This document shows, piece by piece, positions 1 through 7,743 of a stretch of 33,815 bases of DNA. Source of the DNA: SSC4 sp964642445 (GTDB lineage Bacteria > Chloroflexota > Anaerolineae > SSC4 > Amarolineaceae). The stretch lies in contig CAZXQZ010000020.1 of NCBI GenBank assembly GCA_964642445.1, forward strand, positions 1-33,815, given 5' to 3'. A program made the translations under genes and the position numbers. The notes below the pieces were generated by a model. That model was not told where the DNA came from and searched no databases. It worked only from the letters and a program-made list of their open reading frames with translations. Positions within the stretch are counted from its first letter, which is position 1, and every line of letters begins with the position of its first letter.

Positions 1-39
1 AATCCGTTCCCCAAATCCGTTGACAGTAATCCGCTCCAC

Positions 40-60
40 CCCTACTCCCGACTCCCTACT
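40..60. repeat. Short heptamer array, 3 units of CCCTACT type
   Basis: Three heptamers in tandem (CCCTACT, CCCGACT, CCCTACT) lie immediately beyond the stop codon of the prenyltransferase gene. The same unit, in the same orientation, forms a ten-copy array near the other end of the window (33693-33762). Such short tandem heptamers resemble the intergenic STRR repeats known from cyanobacteria. That comparison is by pattern only. Confidence 0.7.
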
Positions 61-61
61 C

Positions 62-913
62 CTAAACAAACACCCCCGCCAACGTCCCCACAAACACAAT
101 CACACTGATGTACCCATTGACCGTAAAAAACGCCAGGTTGACCTTACTCAAATCGTTCGGCTTGACCAAACTGTGCTCGTACGCCAGCAGCCCGCACACG
201 ACGGCAAACGCAATCCAGTACGGCCAGGTCAGCTGCGCCATCAAGCCCACCGCGGCCAGCGCCAGCACGGTAAACACGTGACATAACTGCGCCAGCTGTA
301 AGGCCGCCGGCACGCCAAACCGCGCGGGGAACGAATAGAGCCCCTCCTGCCGGTCGAAGTCGACGTCCTGGCTGGCGTAAATCAGGTCGAACCCGGCGAT
401 CCAGACGGTGACGGCAAACCACAGCGCCCAGGGAATCGGGTTGTTTAGGTTGCCCGTGATCGCTGCCCACGCACCCGCCGCCGCTGCCCCATCGACCGCC
501 CCCAGGATGAAGTGGCTCAACCAGGTGAAGCGTTTGGTATAGCTGTAGCCCACCAGCCCCAACACTGCCAGGGGCAGCAGGCGCACCACGAAGTCGTTGA
601 GCATCCACGCGCTGAACGTCAACACAGCCAGCGACACCGCAGCAAACAGCCAGGTTGTGCGCAGGCTGATGTCGCCGCGCGGAATCGGCCGGTTGGCCGT
701 GCGTGGGTTGCGCGCGTCGATGCTGGCATCCACCGCACGGTTGACCGCCATCGCCAGCGTACGCGCCGACACCATGGCCAGCGTGATCCAAAAAAACTGC
801 GCCCATGTCGGCCAGCCCTCTGCCGCCAGCACCATCCCCAGGTAGGCAAAGGGCAGCGCAAAGATGGTGTGCTCGAACTTGATCATCTCGAGAAAGGTTT
901 TGATACGCTGCAT
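62..913 (-). CDS. mqnP: UbiA-family prenyltransferase, probable MqnP of the futalosine menaquinone pathway
   Basis: A 283-residue integral membrane protein of the UbiA family, which transfers a polyprenyl chain from its diphosphate to an aromatic acid. Both Asp-rich metal-diphosphate motifs are present: NRAVDASID at about 58-66 and, after DLIYA, SQDVDFD at about 181-187. The rest is a ladder of hydrophobic helices. The start chosen is the ATG giving MQRIKTFLEMIKFEHTIFA, the usual family N-terminus; a longer frame to 997 would run into the upstream gene. It lies 16 bases after the mqnC stop on the same strand, so the two are probably co-transcribed. This context favours 1,4-dihydroxy-6-naphthoate as acceptor (MqnP) over 4-hydroxybenzoate (UbiA). 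Family assignment is firm; the acceptor is inferred. Confidence 0.9.
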   Translation of the reverse strand: MQRIKTFLEMIKFEHTIFALPFAYLGMVLAAEGWPTWAQFFWITLAMVSARTLAMAVNRAVDASIDARNPRTANRPIPRGDISLRTTWLFAAVSLAVLTFSAWMLNDFVVRLLPLAVLGLVGYSYTKRFTWLSHFILGAVDGAAAAGAWAAITGNLNNPIPWALWFAVTVWIAGFDLIYASQDVDFDRQEGLYSFPARFGVPAALQLAQLCHVFTVLALAAVGLMAQLTWPYWIAFAVVCGLLAYEHSLVKPNDLSKVNLAFFTVNGYISVIVFVGTLAGVFV

Positions 914-929
914 GTCCAGCTCGAGCTCG

Positions 930-2189
930 TTAAGCAGTGAGTGCCGGTTCCGGCACAATGAGTGCCGCCAGCGGCACGAAGGAATCAGCGGCGGCACCCG
1001 CCAGGCGCGTCACAACCGGCTGCGGGGCCAGCTCGGCCGCGCTGTAGACGCGGTCGAAGCTGCGCACGATGCCGTAGCGGCTGTCGCGCTGCGCCGGCAC
1101 AAAGCCGGCCTGGCGGATCTGCACGTGCAGATCGTGCACCGTCATGCGCGGGTTCTCTTCGGTGTAGGCATTGGCCGCGCTGACCACGTTTTCTTCCAGC
1201 ATCGTGCTGCCAAAGTCGTTGGCCCCGGCGTACAGGGCGCGCCGCGCCGTCTCCACCCCCTGCGTCGGCCAGCTGGCCTGGAAGTTCTGAAAATTGTCCA
1301 GGTAGATGCGGGCAAAGGCGTTGGTGTGCAGGTATTCGTCGTAGCCGGCGCCGTACCGTGCACGGTGACGGCTGCGTCCCAGGCTGTTGGTCTGGCTGAG
1401 CTGGGCGGTCCACATGATGAAGGCGGTGAAGCCGTTGCCGTGCGCAGCCAGGCTTTCGTCTTGCAGCAGCCGCAGGTTGTTCAGGGAGTTCACGCGGTGG
1501 TGCAGCTCCTCACCCAGGCCGATCACCATCGTCGCCGAGGTCGTCATGCCCAGGCGCTGGGCGAAACGCATCGCTTCCAGCCAGGCAGCGGTGCGCGTCT
1601 TTTTGGGCGTGACGCGCCGCCGCACTTCGTCATCCAGGATCTCACCCCCGCCGCCGGGCAGACCATCCAGGCCCGCTGCCTGCAGCCGGCGCAGGACCTC
1701 GTCCATCGGCATGCCTTCCAGCAGGGCGATGTTTTCGATTTCCGACGGGCTGAAGCAGTCCAATTCGATTTCGGGATAGATCGCTTTCAGCCAGCGCAGC
1801 AGGTCTTCGTACCAACCGATGCGCAGGTCGGGGTTGTGGCCACCCTGCATCAAAATGCGCGTGCCGCCCCACGCCAGCAGCTCCTCGATCTTCTGCCCGA
1901 TCTCGATTTTGCTGCGCACGTACACTTCGGGGTGGCCCGGCACGCGGTAGAACGAACAGAACTGGCAGTCGGTCGTGCAGGCATTGGTATAGTTGATGTT
2001 GCGGTCCACCAGGTAGGTGACGACGCCGGGCGTCGTGCGCTGCAACCGCAGCGCATGTGCCACCGCCTGCGTCTCCTCGGGATCTCCATCGCGGTACAAA
2101 ATCAGGCCCTCGGCGGGCGACAGGCGTCCACCGTCGGCGGCCTTGCGTAAAATGTCAGAAGCGTGACTGAGCTCTTGCATGATCCACAC
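930..2189 (-). CDS. mqnC: Cyclic dehypoxanthinyl futalosine synthase (radical SAM)
   Basis: About 419 residues. MqnC cyclises dehypoxanthine futalosine in the futalosine route to menaquinone, using a 4Fe-4S cluster and S-adenosylmethionine. The radical SAM cysteines are visible as C71, C75 and C78 (CTTDCQFC). The MqnC hallmarks GGHNPDLRIGWYEDLL and GLDGLPGGGGEIL (about 174-185) follow, and TMLEENVVSAA lies near the C-terminus. These distinguish it from the related aminofutalosine synthase MqnE. The first in-frame start is a GTG at 2189, 4 bases after AGGA; an ATG at 2180 (MQELSHAS) is an alternative. It lies 6 bases after the mqnL-like gene and 16 bases before the prenyltransferase gene, forming a three-gene operon. 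Confidence 0.93.
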   Translation of the reverse strand: MWIMQELSHASDILRKAADGGRLSPAEGLILYRDGDPEETQAVAHALRLQRTTPGVVTYLVDRNINYTNACTTDCQFCSFYRVPGHPEVYVRSKIEIGQKIEELLAWGGTRILMQGGHNPDLRIGWYEDLLRWLKAIYPEIELDCFSPSEIENIALLEGMPMDEVLRRLQAAGLDGLPGGGGEILDDEVRRRVTPKKTRTAAWLEAMRFAQRLGMTTSATMVIGLGEELHHRVNSLNNLRLLQDESLAAHGNGFTAFIMWTAQLSQTNSLGRSRHRARYGAGYDEYLHTNAFARIYLDNFQNFQASWPTQGVETARRALYAGANDFGSTMLEENVVSAANAYTEENPRMTVHDLHVQIRQAGFVPAQRDSRYGIVRSFDRVYSAAELAPQPVVTRLAGAAADSFVPLAALIVPEPALTA

Positions 2190-2195
2190 AATTTC

Positions 2196-3665
2196 CTATT
2201 TCAACCCGTACTCGGCCCAGCGTTCGGTTACCAGTGTTTTGATCGGTGCCGCCATGGCGACCATTTCAGGCCATTCACGCGTATACCCTTCGCTGGCCCA
2301 CTTGCGCGTGGCGTCGATGCCGATTTTGCCACCCAGGGCAAACCGGTAGCTGGCATGGTCGAGCGCATCGACCGGCCCTTCCTGGACGATGATATCGCGC
2401 GCCCAGTCGACGTTGTTCATGGCGTGGAACATCGCCAGGCTCACGTCCTGCACGTCGACGTCTTCATCATATACGATGATACACTTGGCCAGCATCATCA
2501 GCCCCAGGCCCCACAGGCCGTTGATCACCTTGCGGGCGTGGCCCGGGAAACGTTTGCGGATGCGTACCAGCACCAGGTTGTGGAAAACTCCCTCGGCGGG
2601 CATGTTGACGTCGATGATCTCTCCCAGGAAGAGACGCATCAGGGGCAAAAACAGCCGCTCGGTCGCCTTGCCCATCCAGTAATCTTCCATGGGCGGCAGC
2701 CCCACCAGCGTGGTCGGATAAATGGGCTGTTTGCGCATCGTGATCGCCGTCACGTGCATGACCGGGTAATCGTCCACCGGCGTGTAATAACCGGTGTGAT
2801 CACCGAACGGCCCCTCCGGTCGTTTTTCCTGCGGATCGACGTAGCCTTCGATGACGATTTCGGCCTCGGCGGGCACTTCCAGCGGCTGTGAGACACAGCG
2901 CACCAACTCGACCGGTTTGCCGCGCAGCCAGCCGGCGAGCAAAAACTCGTCGATGTCGGGCGGCAGCGGGGCGGAGCCGCTCCACATCACCGCCGGGTCA
3001 CCCCCCAGGCTGACGGCCAGCGGGATGCGCTCGACGCCGGTACGCTGGGCGGTGCGCTCGTGTTCGGCGCCCCCCTTGTGAATCTGCCAGTGCATGCCCA
3101 ACGTGCGCGCATCGTACACCTGGCAGCGGTACATGCCCACGTTGCGGATGTTCTTGACCGGGTCGCGACTGATGACGGTGGTCATCGTGACGTAGCGTCC
3201 CCCGTCTTTCGGCCAGCACTGCAGAATGGGCAGCCGGCCCAGGTCGACCGCATCCCCTTCCAGGACGACTTCCTGGACCGGAGCCTTGTTGACAATGTTG
3301 GGTCCCAGGCCAATGCTGCGCAGCGCGCCCCAATAGTCACCGGCGCGGTTGAGCATTTGCCCCAAACCTTTGGGCAGCTCGGGTTTGATCAGGCCGCCCA
3401 GGTTGGTGGTCAGCTCATCCAGGTTATCCACCCCCAAGGCCAGTGCCATGCGGCTGGCCGAGCCCAAGGCGTTGACCAGGACCGGCATATCGTATCCTTT
3501 GACGCGTTCGAAGAGCAGTGCCTTGTTCTGTGCGGCCGGCCCCTTGCTAACACGGTCGGTGATCTCGCTGATCTCCAGCTCGGCGCTCACCGGGACTTTG
3601 ATGCGTACCAACTCACCCTGTTTTTCCAGGGCGGCAATGAAGGCTCTCAAATCTTTGTATGCCAT
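2196..3665 (-). CDS. mqnL: UbiD-family decarboxylase, probable MqnL
   Basis: 489 residues, the usual size for UbiD enzymes, which remove a ring carboxylate using prenylated FMN made by a UbiX partner. Recognisable blocks are LPILQCWPKDGGRYVT (about 145-160), NVGMYRCQVYD (about 175-185), the active-site stretch RPEGPFGDHTGYYTP (about 282-296, with the conserved Glu near 284) and the later PMEDYWMGKATERLFLP. The start MAYKDLRAFI fits the family better than the 15 extra residues available upstream. It is the first gene of an operon with mqnC and a UbiA-type prenyltransferase, so decarboxylation of prenylated dihydroxynaphthoate (MqnL) is likelier than ubiquinone synthesis. No UbiX/MqnM gene is in the window. 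The substrate is inferred from neighbours. Confidence 0.88.
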   Translation of the reverse strand: MAYKDLRAFIAALEKQGELVRIKVPVSAELEISEITDRVSKGPAAQNKALLFERVKGYDMPVLVNALGSASRMALALGVDNLDELTTNLGGLIKPELPKGLGQMLNRAGDYWGALRSIGLGPNIVNKAPVQEVVLEGDAVDLGRLPILQCWPKDGGRYVTMTTVISRDPVKNIRNVGMYRCQVYDARTLGMHWQIHKGGAEHERTAQRTGVERIPLAVSLGGDPAVMWSGSAPLPPDIDEFLLAGWLRGKPVELVRCVSQPLEVPAEAEIVIEGYVDPQEKRPEGPFGDHTGYYTPVDDYPVMHVTAITMRKQPIYPTTLVGLPPMEDYWMGKATERLFLPLMRLFLGEIIDVNMPAEGVFHNLVLVRIRKRFPGHARKVINGLWGLGLMMLAKCIIVYDEDVDVQDVSLAMFHAMNNVDWARDIIVQEGPVDALDHASYRFALGGKIGIDATRKWASEGYTREWPEMVAMAAPIKTLVTERWAEYGLK

Positions 3666-3702
3666 CTTCAATGACCCGTCTTGAGACGATATTGTTTCAC
3701 CA

Positions 3703-3711
3703 ATTATCACA
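3703..3711 (-). promoter_or_regulatory. Possible extended -10 of the menaquinone operon
   Basis: On the minus strand TGTGATAAT fits the extended -10 form TGnTATAAT with one mismatch and lies about 38 bases before the mqnL start. No convincing -35 element is seen. Weak call. Confidence 0.33.
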
Positions 3712-3805
3712 CAAAATACGATGCGCAGCGATTGTACCCGACCCTATCGCATTCGTCAAAGGACTTTGGACCTACATTTATGCGAAAAAAGACTTGGCCC
3801 ATCAC

Positions 3806-3834
3806 TTGACCGTTCTCCGGTGCCTGTTTATAAT
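3806..3834 (+). promoter_or_regulatory. Sigma-70-type promoter of the small protein/acylase operon
   Basis: TTGACC at 3806-3811 and a perfect TATAAT at 3829-3834 are separated by 17 bases. Transcription would begin near 3841, giving a leader of about 30 bases that contains the AAGGAG ribosome binding site of the gene at 3872. Confidence 0.72.
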
Positions 3835-3871
3835 GGTCTGGTTTGGCACATGAATGCGTAAGGAGTCCATC

Positions 3872-4105
3872 ATGACAATACCCGGCAATGCTGAGCTGGC
3901 ACGCCAGCTCAACGAGCTCGCTGCTGAGGCAAAAGCCCTGGATGACAAGATCGATCACTACTGGCACGGCGAGGGAATTTCGCAGCTGGAGATCTTCATC
4001 GATCCAGACCTGTATCAATACATCCGGCGTTGGTATGATGAATCCCGCGCCTTTGCCCAACGTGTCGCTGGCCTGAAAGACGTCGCTGCTGCGCTGGACG
4101 CCTAG
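3872..4105 (+). CDS. Small protein of unknown function (77 aa)
   Basis: A short acidic protein, not recognised. The start is fixed by AAGGAG six bases before the ATG at 3872; an upstream in-frame ATG at 3854 lacks such a site. The sequence is soluble-looking, with a heptad-like helix at the N-terminus (ELARQLNELAAEAKALDDKI), a middle part rich in aromatic residues (HYWHGEG, DLYQYIRRWYDE) and a helical C-terminus. It has no signal peptide, membrane segment or metal motif. A consensus promoter lies directly upstream and the acylase gene starts 38 bases downstream, so the two are probably co-transcribed. That it is a real gene is well supported by promoter and ribosome site; its function is unknown. 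Confidence 0.72.
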   Translation: MTIPGNAELARQLNELAAEAKALDDKIDHYWHGEGISQLEIFIDPDLYQYIRRWYDESRAFAQRVAGLKDVAAALDA

Positions 4106-4143
4106 CCTGGGGCAAACAAACCACAAAACCGGTGTAAACAACC

Positions 4144-6573
4144 ATGCTGACAGCCCTGATCATCCTCATCATCGTCCTGATCGTCATTGCAGTGGCGGCC
4201 CTGGTGCTGGTGCTGCTTTACGGTTGGACTGTGCTGCGCCCCCTGTCTCGCACGAAAGGGCAGCAGATCGTGCCAGGGTTGACGGACGAGGTCGAAATCC
4301 TGCGTGATCAGTGGGGCATCCCGCACATCTATGCGACCACAGAGACGGACGTGTGGCGTGCCCAGGGTTACGTGCATGCGCAGGACCGCCTTTGGCAGAT
4401 GGAGCTGCAGCGCCGCGTGGCCCATGGCCGGCTGGCCGCCATCTTTGGTGCCCAGGTGCTGGAGGCAGACCGGCTCAGCCGGACCATCGGCTTTGGCCGC
4501 TGTGCCGCGCGGGAGTTCGAAAGCCTCGATGCCGATACCCTGGCCGTGCTCGAAGCGTATGCCGCGGGTGTCAATGCCCACCTTGCGGCCATCGGCACCC
4601 GCCTGCCAGCCGAGTTCACGGTAGTGCGCCTTAAGCCCGAACCCTGGACCGCCCTGGACAGCCTGGCCTGCGCCCGCCTGATCGCCTGGAGCATGAGCGG
4701 CAACTGGGAAAGTGAACTTCTGCGCACACTGCTGGTCGAGCGCCTGGGGCCCGAACGTGCCGCCGGGCTCGAACCGGAATACCCGGCCGGCCATCCCACG
4801 ATGTTACCTGGCAAGGAGGGGCTGCAGCAGGTTGCTGGCCTGTTGTTGAGTCAATACGATCTTGCCCGGCATTGGTTTGGTGCGCCGGGCCAGCCTGGTG
4901 TTGGCAGCAACGCCTGGGCAGTCGATGGCAAACACTCCGCCACCGGCAAGCCCCTGTTGGCCAGTGATCCCCATCTTCCGGTGCAGATGCCGTGTTTCTG
5001 GTACGAGAACCACCTGGAGGTTGGCCAGGCCGATTTACGCCTGGCCGGCGCCAGCACACCGGGCATACCGGGTATCTGGATGGGGCATAACGACGCCGTG
5101 GCCTGGGGTACGACGAACTCCCCCGTCGATACCCAGGATCTCTACGTCGAGCAGCCCAACCCCGCCCACCCCGGGCAGTTCCGCTTCGAGGAGCAATGGG
5201 AAGACGCGCAGGTGGTGGCCGAATGGATCGAGGTGCGCGGACAGCCCGAACCAGTCGCCTATCCGGTAACGATCACGCGCCATGGGCCTCTGCTCAACGA
5301 CTTGCTGACCGAAACCGAACGACCGGGCTACCCGCCGCTGGCGCTGCGCTGGGCCGGGCACGAGGTTCGGGGGTTCGTTCCGGCCCTGCTGCGTTTGAAT
5401 CGTGCCCGCAGCTGGCGTGAATTCCAGGATGCCTTGCAGGCGTGGGCCACACCGGTGCACCAGTTCGTCTACGCGGACCGGGATGGTCACGTCGCGACGA
5501 TGATGGCCGGCCTGGTGCCTGTGCGCAGTGAAGGCATAGGTGCCCTGCCCGCGCCGGGGTGGACCGGGACCCACGAGTGGACCGGTTGGATACCAGCTGG
5601 CGAGCTGCCGCACGCGATCGATCCGGAGGCCGGTTTTGTCGTGAGCGCCAATCACAAAGCCGCCGGTGATGATTATCCCCATTTCCTGACCCTGGAATGG
5701 GCACCGGGTTTTCGGGCCAGGCGCATCAACGAAGTATTGAAAAACAAACCGCGCTATACGCGTCGTGACTTCGAAGTGCTGCAAACCGACATACTGTCCG
5801 GGCCGGCCCAGCAACTGGTGGCCTATTTCAGCACCCTCAATCCCAGCAATCCCTGGGAGCGCACCGCGCTGCGCCAGATGGTCGAATGGAACTACCGCAC
5901 GTCACGCGAAAGTGTGGGCGCGGCGGTCTACGAGCTCTGCCACCTGCATCTCCTGCAAAAGGTGTACGGTGACAAGCTCGGTCCAGCGCTGCCCGGTTAC
6001 CTGGGCCAGGCGCGCAATGCCTTGTTCGGTTTAACCAGCTTCCAGGGACGGGCGTCGGCACGTTTACTGCAGCTTCTGGAAGAAAATGACCCCTATTGGT
6101 ACGCTGCTGGCGGGCGCCATCGGTCGCGCGAGGAGTTGTTGGCCGAGGTACTGCGTGATGCGGTCCAAACACTGCTCGAGACCGTGGGAGACAACCCGCG
6201 GCGCTGGCAGTGGGGACGCTTTCACCAGGTCGCTTTTCGCCACCCATTGGGCACCAGTCGCCTGGGGTGGATGTTCAGCCGGGGACCGTATGCACTCGAT
6301 GGCGACAATGACACCGTAGCCCTCGCCGCCGTGCCGCTCAAACTGCCGGTTACTTTCGCCAACGTGGTGGTTGCTTACCGGCAGGTGATCGACCTGGACG
6401 ATTTCGACCGCAGCCTGAGTGTGCTCAACACGGGCCAATCGGGACAGCCAGGCAGCCCCCATTACGCCGATCAGATCGAGCCGTGGCGTGAGGGGGAGTA
6501 TCATCCGATGTTATGGAGTCGTGCCCAGGTCGAAGAATACCTGGAAAACCGGCTGCTGCTCAAACCGGCGTAG
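4144..6573 (+). CDS. Membrane-anchored penicillin acylase family hydrolase
   Basis: 809 residues, matching the N-terminal-nucleophile amidohydrolase family (penicillin, cephalosporin and acyl-homoserine-lactone acylases). The first 30 residues are one long hydrophobic helix without a clear cleavage site, so it is likely held at the outer face of the membrane. The alpha part begins at EILRDQWGIPHIYA and contains GYVHAQDRLWQMELQRR. Autocatalytic cleavage is expected before Ser255 in GVGSNAWAV, which would become the nucleophile of a beta chain of about 555 residues. The oxyanion Asn is probably N503 in SANHKAAGDD. No Shine-Dalgarno sequence is evident, suggesting coupling to the small gene upstream. 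It converges with the peptidase gene, 13 bases away. The natural substrate cannot be told from sequence. Confidence 0.9.
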   Translation: MLTALIILIIVLIVIAVAALVLVLLYGWTVLRPLSRTKGQQIVPGLTDEVEILRDQWGIPHIYATTETDVWRAQGYVHAQDRLWQMELQRRVAHGRLAAIFGAQVLEADRLSRTIGFGRCAAREFESLDADTLAVLEAYAAGVNAHLAAIGTRLPAEFTVVRLKPEPWTALDSLACARLIAWSMSGNWESELLRTLLVERLGPERAAGLEPEYPAGHPTMLPGKEGLQQVAGLLLSQYDLARHWFGAPGQPGVGSNAWAVDGKHSATGKPLLASDPHLPVQMPCFWYENHLEVGQADLRLAGASTPGIPGIWMGHNDAVAWGTTNSPVDTQDLYVEQPNPAHPGQFRFEEQWEDAQVVAEWIEVRGQPEPVAYPVTITRHGPLLNDLLTETERPGYPPLALRWAGHEVRGFVPALLRLNRARSWREFQDALQAWATPVHQFVYADRDGHVATMMAGLVPVRSEGIGALPAPGWTGTHEWTGWIPAGELPHAIDPEAGFVVSANHKAAGDDYPHFLTLEWAPGFRARRINEVLKNKPRYTRRDFEVLQTDILSGPAQQLVAYFSTLNPSNPWERTALRQMVEWNYRTSRESVGAAVYELCHLHLLQKVYGDKLGPALPGYLGQARNALFGLTSFQGRASARLLQLLEENDPYWYAAGGRHRSREELLAEVLRDAVQTLLETVGDNPRRWQWGRFHQVAFRHPLGTSRLGWMFSRGPYALDGDNDTVALAAVPLKLPVTFANVVVAYRQVIDLDDFDRSLSVLNTGQSGQPGSPHYADQIEPWREGEYHPMLWSRAQVEEYLENRLLLKPA

Positions 6574-6586
6574 GCAGCGGAGAGGA

Positions 6587-7642
6587 TTACGGTTCGCTGA
6601 GGTACTGCAGTGGGTCCTTCAAGCGGCCAAAATCGCGCAGCTCGAAGTGGAGGTGAGGCCCGGTCGAGTTACCGGTCGAGCCAATGGCGCCGATGACCTG
6701 GCCTTTTTCCACGACGTCGCCCGGCTTTACGAAATAGTTGCTGAGATGGGCGTACAGGGTCAGGTAATCGTTATTGTGGTCGATGACCACGCGATACCCG
6801 TAACCCTGGGTATTCCAGCCCGCTAACACCACTGTGCCGTTGTCAGCGGCCATGACGGGCGAACCGAAGGGTGTAGCAATGTCGATGGCGCGATGGCGCT
6901 GGCGGTTGTAGGTCTGTGATATGCGACCACCGTTGACCGGCCAGACGAAATTACCGTCCCCGTATGGCCAGACACCGCTCCAGTAATACCCTTCGGGCGA
7001 GACGTTCATGCCCTCTGGTGGGTTGGCCGGATCGAACGGCAGGCGCGAGGCATCCCAGCGTGGCTGTGTGTTTTGTGGCAGGGCAATTTCTGGTTGTTCG
7101 ACACCGTCGAGCTGGTAAACCAGGAGATGTTGGCCGGGTGCCAGGCGGTACGGCGGCCGCGTGAGGGCATTCCACGTGATTTCGGCAATACTCTCGACGC
7201 TGACGCCGTACTGAGTTGCGATCTGATCCAGGGTTTCCCCAGCCTGCACTTCATGGCAGATCGTATTCAGGGCCGGAATCGTGATGATCTGACCGGGCCG
7301 AAACGTATACGGGTCCGCGGCGCGCGGTGTCGTTGCACACGCCAGGCTCTCGATGTTGCGACCAAAGTCAACGGCCAGGCTCCACGGGGTATCCTGTGGT
7401 TGCACCGTATAGGTGAATGCGTCGGTTGAGACCACCACACTGTCCGGTTCATCAGGTCGGGCCGCCGTTGTTTTCAACGTGACACCGAGTAAGGCATCGT
7501 GCCACTGCGGTGTGGGTACGGTGACCGTCGGGCCGGGTGGGGCCGCATGCACAGGGGCAGCGTCCCGGGTGCTGCTTAACCAGATCAGCACAGCCAGGCT
7601 GCTTAGGAGCACAACAAGTCGCATGGATCTTTCGTTCATCAT
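6587..7642 (-). CDS. Secreted LysM/M23 metallopeptidase
   Basis: About 351 residues. A signal-like segment (MRLVVLLSSLAVLIWLSS) is followed by two LysM peptidoglycan-binding modules: YTVQPQDTPWSLAVDF..., then HEVQAGETLDQIATQYGVS.... A C-terminal M23 (lysostaphin-type) zinc endopeptidase domain starts at WPVNGGRISQTYN. The zinc ligands are the His and Asp of HRAIDIATPFGSPV and the final His of HLHFE. It probably cuts peptidoglycan cross-links or helps remodel the envelope. A promoter at 7683-7712 rules out the upstream frame start at 7699. ATGs at 7642, 7639 and 7624 all remain possible; the last has GAAAG in front of it and directly begins the signal peptide. Confidence 0.9.
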   Translation of the reverse strand: MMNERSMRLVVLLSSLAVLIWLSSTRDAAPVHAAPPGPTVTVPTPQWHDALLGVTLKTTAARPDEPDSVVVSTDAFTYTVQPQDTPWSLAVDFGRNIESLACATTPRAADPYTFRPGQIITIPALNTICHEVQAGETLDQIATQYGVSVESIAEITWNALTRPPYRLAPGQHLLVYQLDGVEQPEIALPQNTQPRWDASRLPFDPANPPEGMNVSPEGYYWSGVWPYGDGNFVWPVNGGRISQTYNRQRHRAIDIATPFGSPVMAADNGTVVLAGWNTQGYGYRVVIDHNNDYLTLYAHLSNYFVKPGDVVEKGQVIGAIGSTGNSTGPHLHFELRDFGRLKDPLQYLSEP

Positions 7643-7682
7643 GGGTCGCGTTGACAGGAAAAGTAAGTATCTACCTGGGCCG

Positions 7683-7712
7683 ATTATAATCCAGGACAAA
7701 ACGTTGTGTCAA
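7683..7712 (-). promoter_or_regulatory. Consensus promoter of the M23 peptidase gene
   Basis: On the minus strand TTGACA (7707-7712) and TATAAT (7683-7688) are both perfect and 18 bases apart. Transcription would begin near 7676. The -10 core ATTATAAT (7683-7690) is its own reverse complement, so it could also serve the divergent methyltransferase gene. Confidence 0.78.
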
Positions 7713-7743
7713 GCGGTCTGAATGCGTTTGAGATTAATGGATC

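Noticed and set aside
864..2150. Long plus-strand open frame (428 codons) opposite mqnC
   Set aside because: It is antisense to a gene with clear radical SAM motifs; its predicted protein is low-complexity, rich in Arg, His, Ala and Gln, as expected from a GC-rich opposite strand.
7651..7690. Plus-strand promoter TTGACA ... TATAAT for the methyltransferase
   Set aside because: The two hexamers are 28 bases apart, too far for one sigma-70 promoter.
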